Positions 18,547-28,937 of a DNA stretch of 64,000 nt are shown piece after piece. The DNA lies in NCBI RefSeq assembly GCF_030291075.1, contig NZ_CP127407.1, forward strand, positions 3,656,001 to 3,720,000. The letters are read 5' to 3'. Below the pieces are notes generated by a model, which made no database searches, was not told the origin of the DNA, and saw only the letters and a program-made list of their open reading frames with translations. The stretch comes from Stenotrophomonas sp. 57 (lineage in GTDB: Bacteria > Pseudomonadota > Gammaproteobacteria > Xanthomonadales > Xanthomonadaceae). The first letter of the stretch is position 1, and each line of letters begins with the position of its first letter. Made by a program: the position numbers and the translations under genes.

Positions 18547-18967
18547 GGCAGATGTCGATGAACGGGTTGCGAGGCCTGTGATTCTAGCATCCGGGCCGCC
18601 CGGACATGGCGCCACGACAGGTCTTTGGGCGCGCAGGGGCGATTCCCCATGCCATTGGCTGGCACCGCGAGACGGGCCATCGACGGGAATTGCCCGGCCA
18701 ATCCCGCAGGTTCACGCCGAAAAACGGCTGACCGCGATATTTCCTGCATTTGGATCGAACTAAATGGCACTTGTCAGGTCGCTGCCGCTGTTGCAGGATC
18801 GGGCCCGGGTCGTGCAGCGACCCGTCCAATCGACCCGATCGCATGGCCCGCCCCCGCCGGACCGGCATCGTCTCTTCCACTGCCATCCCGGCGGGCGGAG
18901 CGTTGCTGTCCGTGGTGTCCGCCGATGCGGGTTCTGCCCGCCGCCTGCCCTTCCGGGAGACCCCTGC
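18547..18967. promoter_or_regulatory. 421-bp divergent region upstream of the GH92 gene
   Basis: No gene is supported. The only AT-rich stretch, about 18715-18775, is the best promoter candidate for the GH92 gene. No clear operator palindrome is visible. The minus-strand side must carry the promoter of the zinc-finger gene. An open frame runs in from 18764, but the GH92 signal peptide fixes its real start at 18968. Confidence 0.4.
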
Positions 18968-21900
18968 ATGACCCTGTCCGATCCACGCCGCGCCCTGCTT
19001 CCGCTTGCCCTGGCCCTGGCCTGTGCAACCACTGCGATGCCGGTGCTGGCACAGGGACTGCAGACCTCGTTCGAACCCGGCGAACCTGCACCGGCGCAGG
19101 CCGCTGGCGCGCTGCAGGTGAGCATCGGCAACGGTCCGGCCGCGCCTTACACCGCCAAGCGCAACGCCGGCTACAGCGGGCTGCATGCCCTTCGCTACAG
19201 CAGTGCAGGGGGCAACGCGCGGCGCGAACTGTTCAAGACCGACCTGCCGATCGAGGCCGATACCACCCTGTCGTGGCTGGTGCTGCCGGAAATCGTCGGC
19301 AAGGACAGCGTGGCCTCGACCTATGTCTCGCTGGACCTGCGGCTGGACGATGGCAGCCGCGTGTCGGCCGGTGCGGCACGCGACCAGCACGGCGTGGCGA
19401 TCGGCGCACGCGCGCAGGGCGATTCGAAGACGCTGTACCCGCAGCAGTGGGCGCGCAAGGCGGTACGACTGGGCGACGTGCCCGCGCTGAAGGGTCGCCG
19501 CGTAGTGGCGATCGAACTGGAGGTGGCCAGCGCCGATGGTGCGCCAGTGTCCGGCTGGATCGACGACGTACGCCTGGATGCTCAGCCGCGACAGCGACCG
19601 CAGCGCGTCTCCGACTGGGTGCTGACCACCCGTGGCACCCAGGCCAACGGCACCTTCTCGCGCGGCAACAATTTCCCGGCCACGGCGGTGCCGCACGGGT
19701 TCAATTTCTGGACCCCGGTGACCGATGCCGGTGCGCTGAACTGGCTGTACCGCTGGAACGAGCAGAACGATGCGCAGAACCGTCCGCAGCTGCAGGCGCT
19801 CGCGCTGAGCCACCAGCCCAGCCCGTGGATGGGCGACCGCCAGACCTTCCAGGTGATGCCCTCGGCCAGCCGCGGCGTACCCGAGGCCGACCGCCGCAAG
19901 CGCGCGCTGTCGTTCGACCGCACCCACGAGAGCGCCCGCCCCTACCGATACGACGTGCGCTTCGACAACGGCGTCGCGGCATCGATCGCGCCGACCGACC
20001 ATGCCGCGCTTTTCCGCTTTGATTTCCCCGAGGGCGGCGACGCCAACCTGCTGTTCGACAACGTCGATGCACATGGCGGCCTGACCCTGGACGCCGCCAC
20101 GCAGACGCTGTCCGGCTACACCGACACGCGCAGCGGCCTGTCCAACGGTGCCAGCCGCATGTACGTGGTCGCCAGCTTCGACAAACCCTGGCGCAGCAGC
20201 GGTCGCATCGACACCGGCCGCCCGACGGGCTACATCAAGTTCGAGGCCGGCAGCCAGCGGCAGGTGACCATGCGCATCGCCACGTCGCTGATCTCGGTGG
20301 AGCAGGCACGACATAACCTGGCGCTGGAAATCGCTGCTGCCGACACGCTGGAGAGCGTGGCCGGCCGCGCGCAGGATGCGTGGGATGCGCGCCTGGCCCG
20401 CTTCGATATCGGCACGGCCAGCGACGACCAGAAGACCACGCTGTACTCCAGCCTGTACCGGCTGTACCTGTACCCCAACTCCGGCCACGAGAACGTGGGC
20501 AGCGCGGCTGCACCCGACTGGCGCTACGCCAACCAGGCCAGCGCCAGCGACGACAACACCGATGGCAGCGCGACCCGCACCTTTGCCGCCGTGCGCGATG
20601 GCAAGGTATTCGTCAACAACGGTTTCTGGGACACCTTCCGCACCACCTGGCCGGCCTACGCGCTGTTCACGCCCGCCGATGCCGGCCAGATGGTTCAGGG
20701 CTTCATCGAGCAGTACCGCGCGGGTGGCTGGATCGCACGCTGGTCGTCGCCGGGCTACGCCGACCTGATGGTCGGCACCAGTTCGGATGTGGCGTTTGCC
20801 GATGCGTGGCTGAAAGGCATCGGTGGCTTTGATCCGGCCGAAGCCTACGCCGCCGCAGTGAAGAACGCGACCGTGGTACCGCCGGACCGCCATGTCGGCC
20901 GCAAGGGCATGGACCGCTCGACCTTCCGCGGCTACGCCAGCGCCGACGTGCACGAGGGCATGTCGTGGACGATGGAAGGCGCGCTCAACGACTTCGGCAT
21001 CGCCAACATGGCCGACGCCCTGGCCAAGCGCGCAACCTCGCCCGCCGCACGCGAACGCTACAGCACCGAGGCCGACTACTTCCGCCACCGCGCCGCCAGC
21101 TACGCGACGATGTTCGATGCGGCGGCAGGCTTCTTCCAGGGCCGCACGGCCGACGGCCGCTGGCGCGTGGATGCCAAGGATTACGACCCGCGCGTGTGGG
21201 GCCACGACTACACCGAATCCAATGGCTGGACCTTCGCCTTCACCGCCGCCCACGACGGTGAAGGCTTGGCCGCCCTGTACGGTGGCCGCGACAAGCTGGC
21301 TGCCAAGCTCGACACCTTCTTCGCCACACCGGAAACCGCCGACGCGGCGTTCGCCGGCTCCTACGGCGGCACCATCCATGAAATGACCGAAGCGCGCGAC
21401 GTGCGCATGGGCATGTACGCGCACAGCAACCAGCCGGCGCACCACATCCCGTGGATGTACCTGTACGCCGGGCAGCCGTGGAAGACCCAGCAGCACGTGC
21501 GCGAGATCCTGTCGCGGCTGTACGTGGGCAGTGAGATCGGCCAGGGCTATCCCGGTGACGAGGACAACGGCGAGACCTCGGCCTGGTACGTGCTGGCCTC
21601 GCTGGGCCTGTACCCATTGCGCATGGGCGCCCCGGAGTATGTGATCGGCTCGCCGGCATTTGAGCATGCACGGGTGGAACTGCAGGGCGGTGCCGTGCTG
21701 ACCGTGAACGCGGCCAACAACTCGCGTGAGAACGTCTACGTGCAGTCGCTGAAGATCAACGGCCAGCCCTGGACCAAGACCTGGGTGCCGCACGAGCTGA
21801 TCGCCAAGGGTGCGACCCTGGACTTCGTGATGGGCCCGCAACCTTCGCGCTGGGGCAGCGGCGTGGATGACGTGCCGCGCTCGCTGACTGCCCGTGGCCA

Positions 21901-22312
21901 GCGCCCACAGATGCTGCACGACCTGCTGGGCAGCGGCGCGAAGGCCACGCTGGCCGATGGCCGTGACCTTGCGGCACTTGTCGATGACGATGCGGCCACG
22001 ACGGTGGGCCTCGGCGGCGGCGCGGCCATCGCGCTGACCGGCCTGGCCGACGGCACCGCGACGATGTACACGCTGACCAGTGGTGACGGCCGCATCCGTG
22101 GCGGTGAATGGACGCTGGAGGCGCGCAATGGCAGCGGCAGCTGGACCGTGCTCGACCAGCGCAGTGGCGAAGACTTCGAATCTGCCCGCCAGACCCGTCC
22201 GTTCCGCATCGCCAAACCCGGTCGCTACAGCGAGTACCGCCTGCGCTTGGCAGCCCCAGGGCGGCTGCCACTGGCGGAGATCGAACTGCTGGCGGTCGGC
22301 ACCGTACAATGA
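18968..22312 (+). CDS. secreted GH92 family alpha-1,2-mannosidase
   Basis: 1114 residues. The signal peptide ends near residue 31 (AMPVLAQG). A beta-sandwich-like N-terminal region (about 35-210) precedes the GH92 core, which begins near RGTQANGTFSRGNNFPATAV. Core hallmarks are NGFWDTFRTTWP (about 550), HSNQPAHHIPWMY (about 817) and GDEDNGETSAWYV (about 863), the last two around the calcium and catalytic site. A C-terminal galactose-binding-like domain covers about 1010-1114. GH92 enzymes remove mannose from N-glycans. The start has GGGAG nine bases upstream. The stop overlaps the next gene start. Confidence 0.92.
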   Translation: MTLSDPRRALLPLALALACATTAMPVLAQGLQTSFEPGEPAPAQAAGALQVSIGNGPAAPYTAKRNAGYSGLHALRYSSAGGNARRELFKTDLPIEADTTLSWLVLPEIVGKDSVASTYVSLDLRLDDGSRVSAGAARDQHGVAIGARAQGDSKTLYPQQWARKAVRLGDVPALKGRRVVAIELEVASADGAPVSGWIDDVRLDAQPRQRPQRVSDWVLTTRGTQANGTFSRGNNFPATAVPHGFNFWTPVTDAGALNWLYRWNEQNDAQNRPQLQALALSHQPSPWMGDRQTFQVMPSASRGVPEADRRKRALSFDRTHESARPYRYDVRFDNGVAASIAPTDHAALFRFDFPEGGDANLLFDNVDAHGGLTLDAATQTLSGYTDTRSGLSNGASRMYVVASFDKPWRSSGRIDTGRPTGYIKFEAGSQRQVTMRIATSLISVEQARHNLALEIAAADTLESVAGRAQDAWDARLARFDIGTASDDQKTTLYSSLYRLYLYPNSGHENVGSAAAPDWRYANQASASDDNTDGSATRTFAAVRDGKVFVNNGFWDTFRTTWPAYALFTPADAGQMVQGFIEQYRAGGWIARWSSPGYADLMVGTSSDVAFADAWLKGIGGFDPAEAYAAAVKNATVVPPDRHVGRKGMDRSTFRGYASADVHEGMSWTMEGALNDFGIANMADALAKRATSPAARERYSTEADYFRHRAASYATMFDAAAGFFQGRTADGRWRVDAKDYDPRVWGHDYTESNGWTFAFTAAHDGEGLAALYGGRDKLAAKLDTFFATPETADAAFAGSYGGTIHEMTEARDVRMGMYAHSNQPAHHIPWMYLYAGQPWKTQQHVREILSRLYVGSEIGQGYPGDEDNGETSAWYVLASLGLYPLRMGAPEYVIGSPAFEHARVELQGGAVLTVNAANNSRENVYVQSLKINGQPWTKTWVPHELIAKGATLDFVMGPQPSRWGSGVDDVPRSLTARGQRPQMLHDLLGSGAKATLADGRDLAALVDDDAATTVGLGGGAAIALTGLADGTATMYTLTSGDGRIRGGEWTLEARNGSGSWTVLDQRSGEDFESARQTRPFRIAKPGRYSEYRLRLAAPGRLPLAEIELLAVGTVQ

Positions 22313-23052
22313 GCCGCATGCGCTACCGTCTTCTGCCCCTGGCCCTTGTTGCCCTGTCCTTCTCCAGCTTCGGCCAGACCCAGGCGTTCGATACGCAGCT
22401 GACCCGCGACGGCGTGACACTGAACTACCAGGACGCGCGTGGCGCCCTGTCGGCGCCGCAGCGCAAGCGGGTGATCGATACGTTCTTCTTCGCCTACCTG
22501 CGCGAGCGGGCTGACTTCCATCCCACCGCGCCGTCGAGGGTGCGCATCGTGATCGATCCGGCCTACACCGGCATCGCCTTCGTCGGCGACAAGGACCAGG
22601 CCGCAACCATCACCATCAATCCCGGCTGGTTGGCGCAGCATCCGAACGACATCGACCTGGTCACCCACGAGGCGATGCACATCGTGCAGGGCTATCCCGG
22701 CTACGGCGATGCACGGGTACCGGGCTGGCTGGTGGAAGGCATCGCCGACTACGCACGCGACCGCTATGGCATGGACAACGCCGCCGCCGGCTGGGCGTTG
22801 CCGGTCAAGGTCGAGAAGGGGCAGAACGTCGACAGTGGCTACCGGGTGACCGGCGCCTTCCTGAAGTGGGCGGAGAGCGAGCATCCCGGCCTGGTGCTGG
22901 CGCTGGACAAGGCCCTGCGTGATGGCCGCTATACGCCTGCGCTGTGGCAGAAGCACACCGGAAAGGCACTCCCGGCATTGTGGTCGCAGTACGCCAAGCC
23001 GCGTTCGGATGCACCACCGCCGGCCCCGGCACGCCGCGGCAAGCGGCACTGA
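22309..23052 (+). CDS. basic secretory protein family metallopeptidase
   Basis: 247 residues with a signal peptide (RYRLLPLALVALSFSSFGQTQA in outline). The mature part has the zinc motif HEAMH in LVTHEAMHIVQ, followed by PGWLVEGIADYAR, the layout of plant basic secretory proteins (PR-17 type) and their bacterial homologues. It is presumed to be a secreted protease, but activity is not established for most of the family. The ATG overlaps the GH92 stop (ATGA), so the two are co-translated; both may attack host glycoproteins. A second ATG nine bases later is also possible. Confidence 0.85.
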   Translation: MSRMRYRLLPLALVALSFSSFGQTQAFDTQLTRDGVTLNYQDARGALSAPQRKRVIDTFFFAYLRERADFHPTAPSRVRIVIDPAYTGIAFVGDKDQAATITINPGWLAQHPNDIDLVTHEAMHIVQGYPGYGDARVPGWLVEGIADYARDRYGMDNAAAGWALPVKVEKGQNVDSGYRVTGAFLKWAESEHPGLVLALDKALRDGRYTPALWQKHTGKALPALWSQYAKPRSDAPPPAPARRGKRH

Positions 23053-23071
23053 CGCCCAGGCACCACGCATT

Positions 23072-23094
23072 CGCCGGGCATTGCCCGGCGCTAC
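23072..23094 (-). repeat. REP unit with CGCCGGGC stem
   Basis: GTAG head on the minus strand, then CGCCGGGC and GCCCGGCG arms around AAT. The same type occurs at 38004-38026 and inside a gene at 55160-55182. Confidence 0.8.
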
Positions 23095-23106
23095 CGCATC
23101 GCTGCC

Positions 23107-23181
23107 TCAGCGCGACTGCACGAAACCTGCGTACAGCGCGAAAAGCTGCTGGAAATACCGCCGCGTCACTCGATTGCGCAT
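23107..23181 (-). pseudogene. 24-residue ORF, possible remnant of a gene end
   Basis: Reads MRNRVTRRYFQQLFALYAGF and four more residues. The composition is protein-like, and a REP unit follows the stop 12 bases on, the pattern seen after several real genes here. It could be the last codons of a decayed gene or a small peptide. No family recognised. Confidence 0.25.
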
Positions 23182-23337
23182 GACACTTTCGCCGATGGGG
23201 AGGTGGTCGGGCCCAGGGTGGGAAGGCCGGTCCGGTCCCTTCCCACGGCCGGGCCGCGTGGGCGTATTGGGCCGCAACGGCGTTGCAGGGAAATGACCGG
23301 GTTGCGTAGCGTGTGTGGCAGCGATGGCATCGGCATC

Positions 23338-23393
23338 GGGACCGGCGTTGGGACCGGCGTTGGGACCGGCGTTGGGACCGGCGTTGGGACCGG
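23338..23393. repeat. 12-bp tandem repeat
   Basis: Four exact copies of GGGACCGGCGTT (23338-23385) plus a partial fifth that runs directly into the GTAG head of the following SMAG dimer. Confidence 0.93.
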
Positions 23394-23480
23394 TAGAGTC
23401 GACTGTTAGTCGACTATCGCGCGATCGCGCGGGGTTTTCGGCGTCCGAATCAAGAGCAGTCGACTAACAGTCGCCTCTAC
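23393..23480. repeat. SMAG-type REP dimer, AGTCGACT variant
   Basis: Begins GTAGAGTCGACT and ends with the inverted AGTCGCCTCTAC. Each half folds through AGTCGACT arms. The same core is seen at 33339-33357. Confidence 0.83.
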
Positions 23481-23500
23481 CCGTTTCCGCTGCGCGGAAA

Positions 23501-23530
23501 CAGAAACGCGCCCCGTGGGGCGCGTTTCTG
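23501..23530 (-). terminator. bidirectional hairpin after maeB
   Basis: Perfect 14-bp inverted repeat (CAGAAACGCGCCCC with its complement, 2-base loop), lying 23 bases after the maeB stop. The AAA/TTT flanks give short T-runs on both strands. Confidence 0.8.
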
Positions 23531-23553
23531 CAGATCGAATCGGGAAGAAGGCC

Positions 23554-25845
23554 TCAGGCCTTCTTCTCCGCTTCGATCTGCTTGCGGATCTGCGCATCGA
23601 CCGCGGCGATCGCGGTCATGTTCAGGATCCGGCGCGAGGTCGCGCTGGTGGTCAGGATGTGCACCGGCTTGTTCACGCCCATCAGGATCGGGCCGATCGC
23701 CACGCCGTCGGTGAACACGCGCACCAGGTTGTAGGCGATGTTGGCCGCTTCCAGATTCGGCAGCACGAACAGGTTGGCGCGGCCCTGCAGGGTCGAGCCC
23801 GGCAGCAGCTTCTGGCGCAGCGCTTCGTCCCACGCGGTGTCGCCCTGCATTTCACCGTCCACGTTCAGACGCGGGTTGCGCTTGAGCAGCAGCTCACGCA
23901 CCTGGCGCATCTTCAGCGCGTCCTTCGAATCATGGCTGCCGAAGTTGGAGTGCGACAGCAGCGCCACCTTCGGCTCGATGCCGAACAGCTTCATGCGGTA
24001 GGCCGCCTGCAGGGTCGCTTCGCACAGCTGCTCGGCGGTCGGGTCTTCCTGCACGTGGGTGTCCACGAAGAAGAACACGCCCTGCTGGTTGATCACGCCG
24101 GTCATCGCCGAGGTCGAGGTGACCTTCGGCTCCAGCGGCAGCACGCTGCGCACGTAACCCAGCTTCTTGTGGAAGCGGCCGACGATGCCGGTCAGCATCG
24201 CATCGGCTTCGCCACGGGCCACCATCACCGCCGCGATCAGGGTCGGGCGCGAACGCATCAGGTTCTTCGCCGCGGCCACGGTCACGCCACGACGACCGGT
24301 CAGGCCGTGGTAGTACTGCCAGTATTCGTTGAAGCGCGGGTCGTCGTTGATGTTGGTGACTTCAACGTTCTCGCCGATCTTCAGGCGCAGGCCGAGGCGT
24401 TCGATGCGTGATTCGATCACTTCCGGGCGACCGATCAGGATCGGGTGCGCCAGGCCGTCGTCGACCACGTTCTGCACCGCCTGCAGCACCACTTCCTCTT
24501 CACCTTCGGCGTACACAACGCGCTGCTTGTCGCTGCGCGCGCGGTCGTAGACCGGCTTCATCATCAGGCTGGTGCGGTAGACGAACTGGGCCAGCTTGTC
24601 GCGGTAGGCGCCCATGTCCTCGATCGGGCGCGAGGCCACGCCCGAGTCCATCGCGGCCTGGGCCACAGCGGCCGACAGCTCCACCAGCAGGCGGCGGTCG
24701 AACGGGCGCGGGATCAGGTATTCACGGCCGAAGCTCGGGGTCTCGCCGCCGTAGGCCGAGCCCATGTCGGTGGCGGCACGGCGTGCCAGCGCGGCGATGG
24801 CGCGCACGCAGGCGATCTTCATTTCCTCGTTGATGGCGGTCGCGCCCACGTCCAGCGCACCGCGGAACAGGTACGGGAAGCACAGCACATTGTTGACCTG
24901 GTTCGGGTAGTCCGAACGGCCGGTGCCGATGATCGCGTCCGGACGCGCGGCGCGCGCCACCTCCGGCATGATTTCCGGAGTCGGGTTGGCCAGTGCGAAG
25001 ATCACCGGGTCCGGCGCCATGGTCTTGACCATCTCGGCGGTCAGGATGCCCGGGGCCGACAGGCCCAGGAAGATGTCCGCGCCGTCGACGATCTCGGCCA
25101 GGGTGCGCTTGTCGGTGTCGCGCGCATAGCGCTGCTTTTCCGGATCCAGGTCGGTACGACCGGTATGGATCACGCCCTCGCGGTCGAAGGCCAGGATGTT
25201 CTCCGGCTTCAGGCCCAGCTGCACCAGCATGTTCACGCAGGAAATGCCGGCGGCGCCCATGCCCGTGGTCGCCAGCTTCACGTCCTCGATCTTCTTGCCG
25301 GTGATCGCCATGGCGTTGAGCACCGCTGCGCCGACGATGATCGCCGTGCCGTGCTGGTCGTCATGGAACACCGGGATCTTCATGCGCTCGCGCAGCTTGC
25401 GCTCGACCACAAAGCATTCCGGAGCCTTGATGTCTTCCAGGTTGATGCCGCCGAAGGTCGGCTCCAGCGAGGCGATGATGTCGACCAGCTTGTCCGGGTC
25501 GGTTTCATCCACTTCGATGTCGAACACATCGATGCCGGCGAACTTCTGGAACAGCACGCCCTTGCCTTCCATCACCGGCTTGCCGGCCAGCGCGCCGATG
25601 TTGCCCAGGCCCAGCACCGCGGTGCCGTTGGAGATCACCGCCACCAGGTTGCCGCGCGCGGTCAGCTCGCTGGCCTGCTGCGGGTCGGCCTTGATCGCTT
25701 CACAGGCGTACGCCACGCCCGGCGAATACGCCAGCGACAGGTCGCGCTGCGTCAGCATGGGCTTGGTAGCGGAAACCTTGATCTTGCCGGGCGGAGACAT
25801 CCGGTGGTAATCGAGGGCGGCCTGTTTGAAATCTTCGTTGGACAT
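23554..25845 (-). CDS. maeB: NADP-dependent malic enzyme, MaeB type
   Basis: 763 residues, the long two-domain form. The N-terminal malic enzyme domain (about 1-430) includes [16 protein letters not shown] with the catalytic Tyr, and [19 protein letters not shown]. The C-terminal phosphotransacetylase-like domain (about 430-763) is regulatory in this class. It converts malate to pyruvate and CO2 in the cytoplasm. It lies next to dctA on the same strand with 230 bases between, so malate import and use are linked by position. The start ATG is unambiguous. Confidence 0.95.
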   Translation of the reverse strand: MSNEDFKQAALDYHRMSPPGKIKVSATKPMLTQRDLSLAYSPGVAYACEAIKADPQQASELTARGNLVAVISNGTAVLGLGNIGALAGKPVMEGKGVLFQKFAGIDVFDIEVDETDPDKLVDIIASLEPTFGGINLEDIKAPECFVVERKLRERMKIPVFHDDQHGTAIIVGAAVLNAMAITGKKIEDVKLATTGMGAAGISCVNMLVQLGLKPENILAFDREGVIHTGRTDLDPEKQRYARDTDKRTLAEIVDGADIFLGLSAPGILTAEMVKTMAPDPVIFALANPTPEIMPEVARAARPDAIIGTGRSDYPNQVNNVLCFPYLFRGALDVGATAINEEMKIACVRAIAALARRAATDMGSAYGGETPSFGREYLIPRPFDRRLLVELSAAVAQAAMDSGVASRPIEDMGAYRDKLAQFVYRTSLMMKPVYDRARSDKQRVVYAEGEEEVVLQAVQNVVDDGLAHPILIGRPEVIESRIERLGLRLKIGENVEVTNINDDPRFNEYWQYYHGLTGRRGVTVAAAKNLMRSRPTLIAAVMVARGEADAMLTGIVGRFHKKLGYVRSVLPLEPKVTSTSAMTGVINQQGVFFFVDTHVQEDPTAEQLCEATLQAAYRMKLFGIEPKVALLSHSNFGSHDSKDALKMRQVRELLLKRNPRLNVDGEMQGDTAWDEALRQKLLPGSTLQGRANLFVLPNLEAANIAYNLVRVFTDGVAIGPILMGVNKPVHILTTSATSRRILNMTAIAAVDAQIRKQIEAEKKA

Positions 25846-26023
25846 CGATGTGGGTTACATGAATGGGCAGAAGGGACAGGGGATGATACCCCCGTTGGAG
25901 CGTCTGGACCTGTCGCTATCCTGTCGCAGGCATGCTGCGACCGCACAATCCTGTGCCGTATGCGACGGTACCGCGAGACCAGCTTCGGCGCCTCCCGTGA
26001 CAGCCGTGGGACGCCTTGAAACG

Positions 26024-26060
26024 CCGCGGGGCCGTACCACTTTCGTGATCGGCCCCGCGG
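26024..26060 (-). terminator. hairpin after dctA
   Basis: Ten-bp perfect stem CCGCGGGGCC / GGCCCCGCGG (26024-26033, 26051-26060), with further weak pairing inside the loop, 15 bases beyond the dctA stop. Only a short T-run follows on the minus strand. Confidence 0.6.
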
Positions 26061-26075
26061 TACCACACACCTGTG

Positions 26076-27419
26076 TCAGCCCTTGGCGGGCAGAGCCTCC
26101 GGCACGGCATCGACCGGCGGCGGCAGCTCGCTCTCGCGGCCGTCCAGCGCCAGCTTCAGGCGGTCACGGTCCAGCGCGCCTTCCCAGCGCGACACCACCA
26201 CCGTGGCCACCGCATTACCGATGAAGTTGGTCAGCGAGCGGCATTCGCTCATGAAGCGGTCCACGCCCAGGATCAGCGCCATGCCCGCCACCGGCACTTC
26301 CGGCACCACGGCCAGGGTGGCGGCCAGGGTGATGAAGCCGGCACCGGTGACGCCGGCCGCGCCCTTGGAGCTGAGCATGGCGACCAGCAGCAGGGCGATC
26401 TGGTGGCCCAGAGTCAGTTCGGTGTTGGTGGCCTGGGCGATGAACAGCGCGGCCAGGGTCATGTAGATGTTGGTGCCGTCCAGATTGAACGAATAGCCGG
26501 TGGGGACCACCAGGCCGACCACCGACTTGCTGCAGCCGGCGCGTTCCATCTTCTCCATCAGCGACGGCAGCGCCGATTCCGAGGACGAGGTGCCCAGCAC
26601 CAGCAGCAGCTCGGCCTTCAGATAGCGGGCCAGCTTGAACACCGAGAACCCGCACAGGCGGCAGACCAGGCCCAGGATCACCGCCACGAACAGGAAGGCG
26701 GTGAGGTAGAACGAGCCCACCAGCCAGGCCAGGTTGATCAGCGAGCCGACGCCATACTTGCCGATGGTGAAGGCGATCGCGCCGAAGGCACCGATCGGGG
26801 CGGCCTTCATCAGGATGTGCACCAGCTTGAACACCGGGGCGACCAGCGCCTCCAGGAAGTTCAGCACCGGCTTGCCCTTCTCGCCCACCATCGCCAGTGC
26901 GATGCCGAACAGCACGGCCACGAACAGCACCTGCAGGATGTTGCCGTCGACGAAGGCGCTGAGCAGCGTCTTCGGGATGATGTCCATCAGGAAGCCGACC
27001 AGGGTCAGGTCATGCGACTTCTCGACGTAGCTGTGCACCGCGGTCTGGTCCAGCTCGGCCGGGTTGATGTTCATGCCGGCGCCGGGCTGCACCACGTGCG
27101 CCACGATCATGCCGACGATCAACGCCAGCGTGGAGAAGAACAGGAAGTACGCCATTGCCTTGGCAAACACGCGGCCCACCGTGCGCAGGTGGGTCATGCT
27201 GGCGATGCCGGTGACGATGGTCAGGAAGATCACCGGTGCGATGATCATCTTCACCAGATTGATGAAGGCATCGCCCAGCGGCTTCATCTTCTCACCGATC
27301 AGCGGTTCGTAGTGGCCGAGGATGGCGCCCAGGACGATCGCCACGATCACCTGGAAATACAGCTGGCGATAGATCGGCAACGGCTTTGCAGGCGCCGGGG
27401 CTGCGGACGGGATGTGCAT
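26076..27419 (-). CDS. dctA: C4-dicarboxylate:cation symporter DctA
   Basis: 447 residues, DAACS family, with eight membrane helices and two hairpin loops. Clear motifs are [12 protein letters not shown] (HP1), [18 protein letters not shown] (helix 7, substrate and cation site) and [12 protein letters not shown] (HP2). It imports succinate, fumarate and malate with H+ or Na+. The start at MHIPSAAP removes 38 residues of unlikely upstream frame. The divergent neighbour is an OprP-like porin followed by a DctB-like kinase, its likely porin and sensor. Confidence 0.95.
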   Translation of the reverse strand: MHIPSAAPAPAKPLPIYRQLYFQVIVAIVLGAILGHYEPLIGEKMKPLGDAFINLVKMIIAPVIFLTIVTGIASMTHLRTVGRVFAKAMAYFLFFSTLALIVGMIVAHVVQPGAGMNINPAELDQTAVHSYVEKSHDLTLVGFLMDIIPKTLLSAFVDGNILQVLFVAVLFGIALAMVGEKGKPVLNFLEALVAPVFKLVHILMKAAPIGAFGAIAFTIGKYGVGSLINLAWLVGSFYLTAFLFVAVILGLVCRLCGFSVFKLARYLKAELLLVLGTSSSESALPSLMEKMERAGCSKSVVGLVVPTGYSFNLDGTNIYMTLAALFIAQATNTELTLGHQIALLLVAMLSSKGAAGVTGAGFITLAATLAVVPEVPVAGMALILGVDRFMSECRSLTNFIGNAVATVVVSRWEGALDRDRLKLALDGRESELPPPVDAVPEALPAKG

Positions 27420-27752
27420 GGCGGACTCCGGAAGGGGCGTTTTCAGGCACGTACGGACCCGGGACAGCGCGGGAACCGTTACCGTGGAAACTGATCGCAG
27501 GCCCTGTGCACGACGCGCAGCGGGTGCGACCAATGGACGCCTTTGTACGCGCCGGGCACGCCGGCGCAGATAACCTATTGGTACTAGCCCCCCGGTTCAG
27601 GTGGCGGCGATGCCTACACTGGCGACGCACCGCCCGATCCTGGGGGAGGCCGGTGGCCCAGGCTGAACGGCCGGGCGTGTCCTTGCGAAAGTTTCGGCCC
27701 CGACGGCCGTTGTTGTCCTGTCCACACGCAATCTGAGAGAGCCGCACCCAAC
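27420..27752. promoter_or_regulatory. 333-bp divergent dctA/porin regulatory region
   Basis: No gene is supported. The most AT-rich spot, around 27570-27590 (AACCTATTGGTACTAG), is the best candidate for a promoter or activator site, probably for the LuxR-type regulator encoded at 33401. A GG-N10-GC spacing near 27673-27686 resembles a sigma-54 promoter only weakly. Confidence 0.4.
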
Positions 27753-28919
27753 ATGCGCCCGATTCCCACCTTGCTGGCCCTGTCCCTGGCCGCCCTTCCC
27801 GCCTTCGCTTCGGCTGCGGATTTCGACAACTGGCCGACCAAGTACACCTTCGGCAACGGCACCGAACTGGCCGCCACCGCCAACATCGCCTACGACTACA
27901 ACGACTTCTCCTCGGGCAGCGGCCTTGAGGACGACGACGCCGTGCGCCGCAAGGAGTTCGGTGCGACGCTGAAGAAGAAGGGCGTCTATGACGCAATGGT
28001 CTACTACGACTTCCAGTCCGACACCTGGCTGGACGTGTTCGTGCGCTTCGAGAGCAAGGCCTTCTTCGGCCGTGACGTCGGCCGCTTCCGCTTCGGCTAC
28101 ATGAAGACCCCGGTCGGTCTGGATGCGAACACGTCCTCGCGCGCCGGCACGTTCCTGGAGACCGCGCTGCCCGTGCAGGCCTTCTATGCCGGCCGCCGTA
28201 CCGGCGTGGAATGGGTGCTGGAGCGCCCGCAGTACCTGCTGCAGGCCGGCGCCTACGGTGGCAAGGACCTGCAGGGCGACAACCCCGGCACCACCCAGGC
28301 GGTGCGTGCGGTGTGGACGCCGGTGAAGGCGCCGGGTGACGTGATCCACCTGGGCGTGGCCTATTCGCAGGAAAATCCGCGTGGCTACAGCGATGGCCGT
28401 GATGTGCACCATGAGGCCAGCGCACGCCTGCGCGCACGCCCGGAAGCTGGCCTGACCGACATCCGCTTCGTCGATTCCGGCGCGCTGGTCACCGCCGACC
28501 AGATCCGTCGCACCGGCCTGGAAGGCATCTGGATCCGCGGCCCGTTCTCGCTGCAGGCCGAAGCGCTGCAGGCCACCGTCACCCGCAAGGGCCTGCCGGA
28601 TTACACCGGCAGCGGCCAGTACGCGATGGCCAGCTGGGTGCTGACCGGTGAATCGCGCCCGTACAACGCTGGTGCCGTGGCCAACATCAAGCCGGCGCAC
28701 GACTACGGCGCGCTGGAACTGGTGGCCCGCTACAGCCGCCTGGACCTGGACGACGGCAGCATTCTCGGTGGCCGCCAGCACGACCTGACCCTGGGCGCGA
28801 ACTGGTACCTGACCAGCCACTTCAAGTTCCAGGCCAACTACGTGAAGGTCGACGCCAGCCGCCGTGGCGTGCACAGCACGCCGGAGATCTTCGAACTGCG
28901 CGCGCAGATGCACTTCTGA
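27753..28919 (+). CDS. OprO/OprP family outer membrane porin
   Basis: 388 residues. Signal peptide cut after about residue 22 (PAFASA). The mature protein is a beta-barrel with alternating hydrophobic strands and the terminal Phe typical of outer membrane proteins. RFRFGYMKTPVGLD and the following SSRAGTFLETALPV are the OprP-type region. The family is named for phosphate channels, but many members take carboxylates. Its place between dctA and a DctB-like kinase points to dicarboxylates. A second member is at 38151. Confidence 0.87.
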   Translation: MRPIPTLLALSLAALPAFASAADFDNWPTKYTFGNGTELAATANIAYDYNDFSSGSGLEDDDAVRRKEFGATLKKKGVYDAMVYYDFQSDTWLDVFVRFESKAFFGRDVGRFRFGYMKTPVGLDANTSSRAGTFLETALPVQAFYAGRRTGVEWVLERPQYLLQAGAYGGKDLQGDNPGTTQAVRAVWTPVKAPGDVIHLGVAYSQENPRGYSDGRDVHHEASARLRARPEAGLTDIRFVDSGALVTADQIRRTGLEGIWIRGPFSLQAEALQATVTRKGLPDYTGSGQYAMASWVLTGESRPYNAGAVANIKPAHDYGALELVARYSRLDLDDGSILGGRQHDLTLGANWYLTSHFKFQANYVKVDASRRGVHSTPEIFELRAQMHF

Positions 28920-28937
28920 CCCCTTCCACGTCAGATC

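Larger units (their letters stand above)
23053..23553. other. 501-bp repeat-rich intergenic region
   Basis: Between the convergent metallopeptidase and maeB genes. It holds a REP unit (23072-23094), a 24-residue minus-strand ORF that may be a gene remnant (23107-23181), a 12-bp tandem repeat, a SMAG dimer and a terminator hairpin, each listed separately. No full gene is supported. Confidence 0.7.

Noticed and set aside
18764..18967. Upstream extension of the GH92 frame
   Set aside because: It would place 68 residues before a clear signal peptide, and the ATG at 18968 has a good ribosome site.
23338..23393. Tandem repeat considered as a CRISPR array
   Set aside because: The units are 12 bp and contiguous, without spacers, and no cas gene is present.
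27671..27687. Possible sigma-54 promoter upstream of the porin
   Set aside because: Only the GG-N10-GC spacing fits. The flanking consensus bases are poor and no sigma-54 activator gene is nearby.
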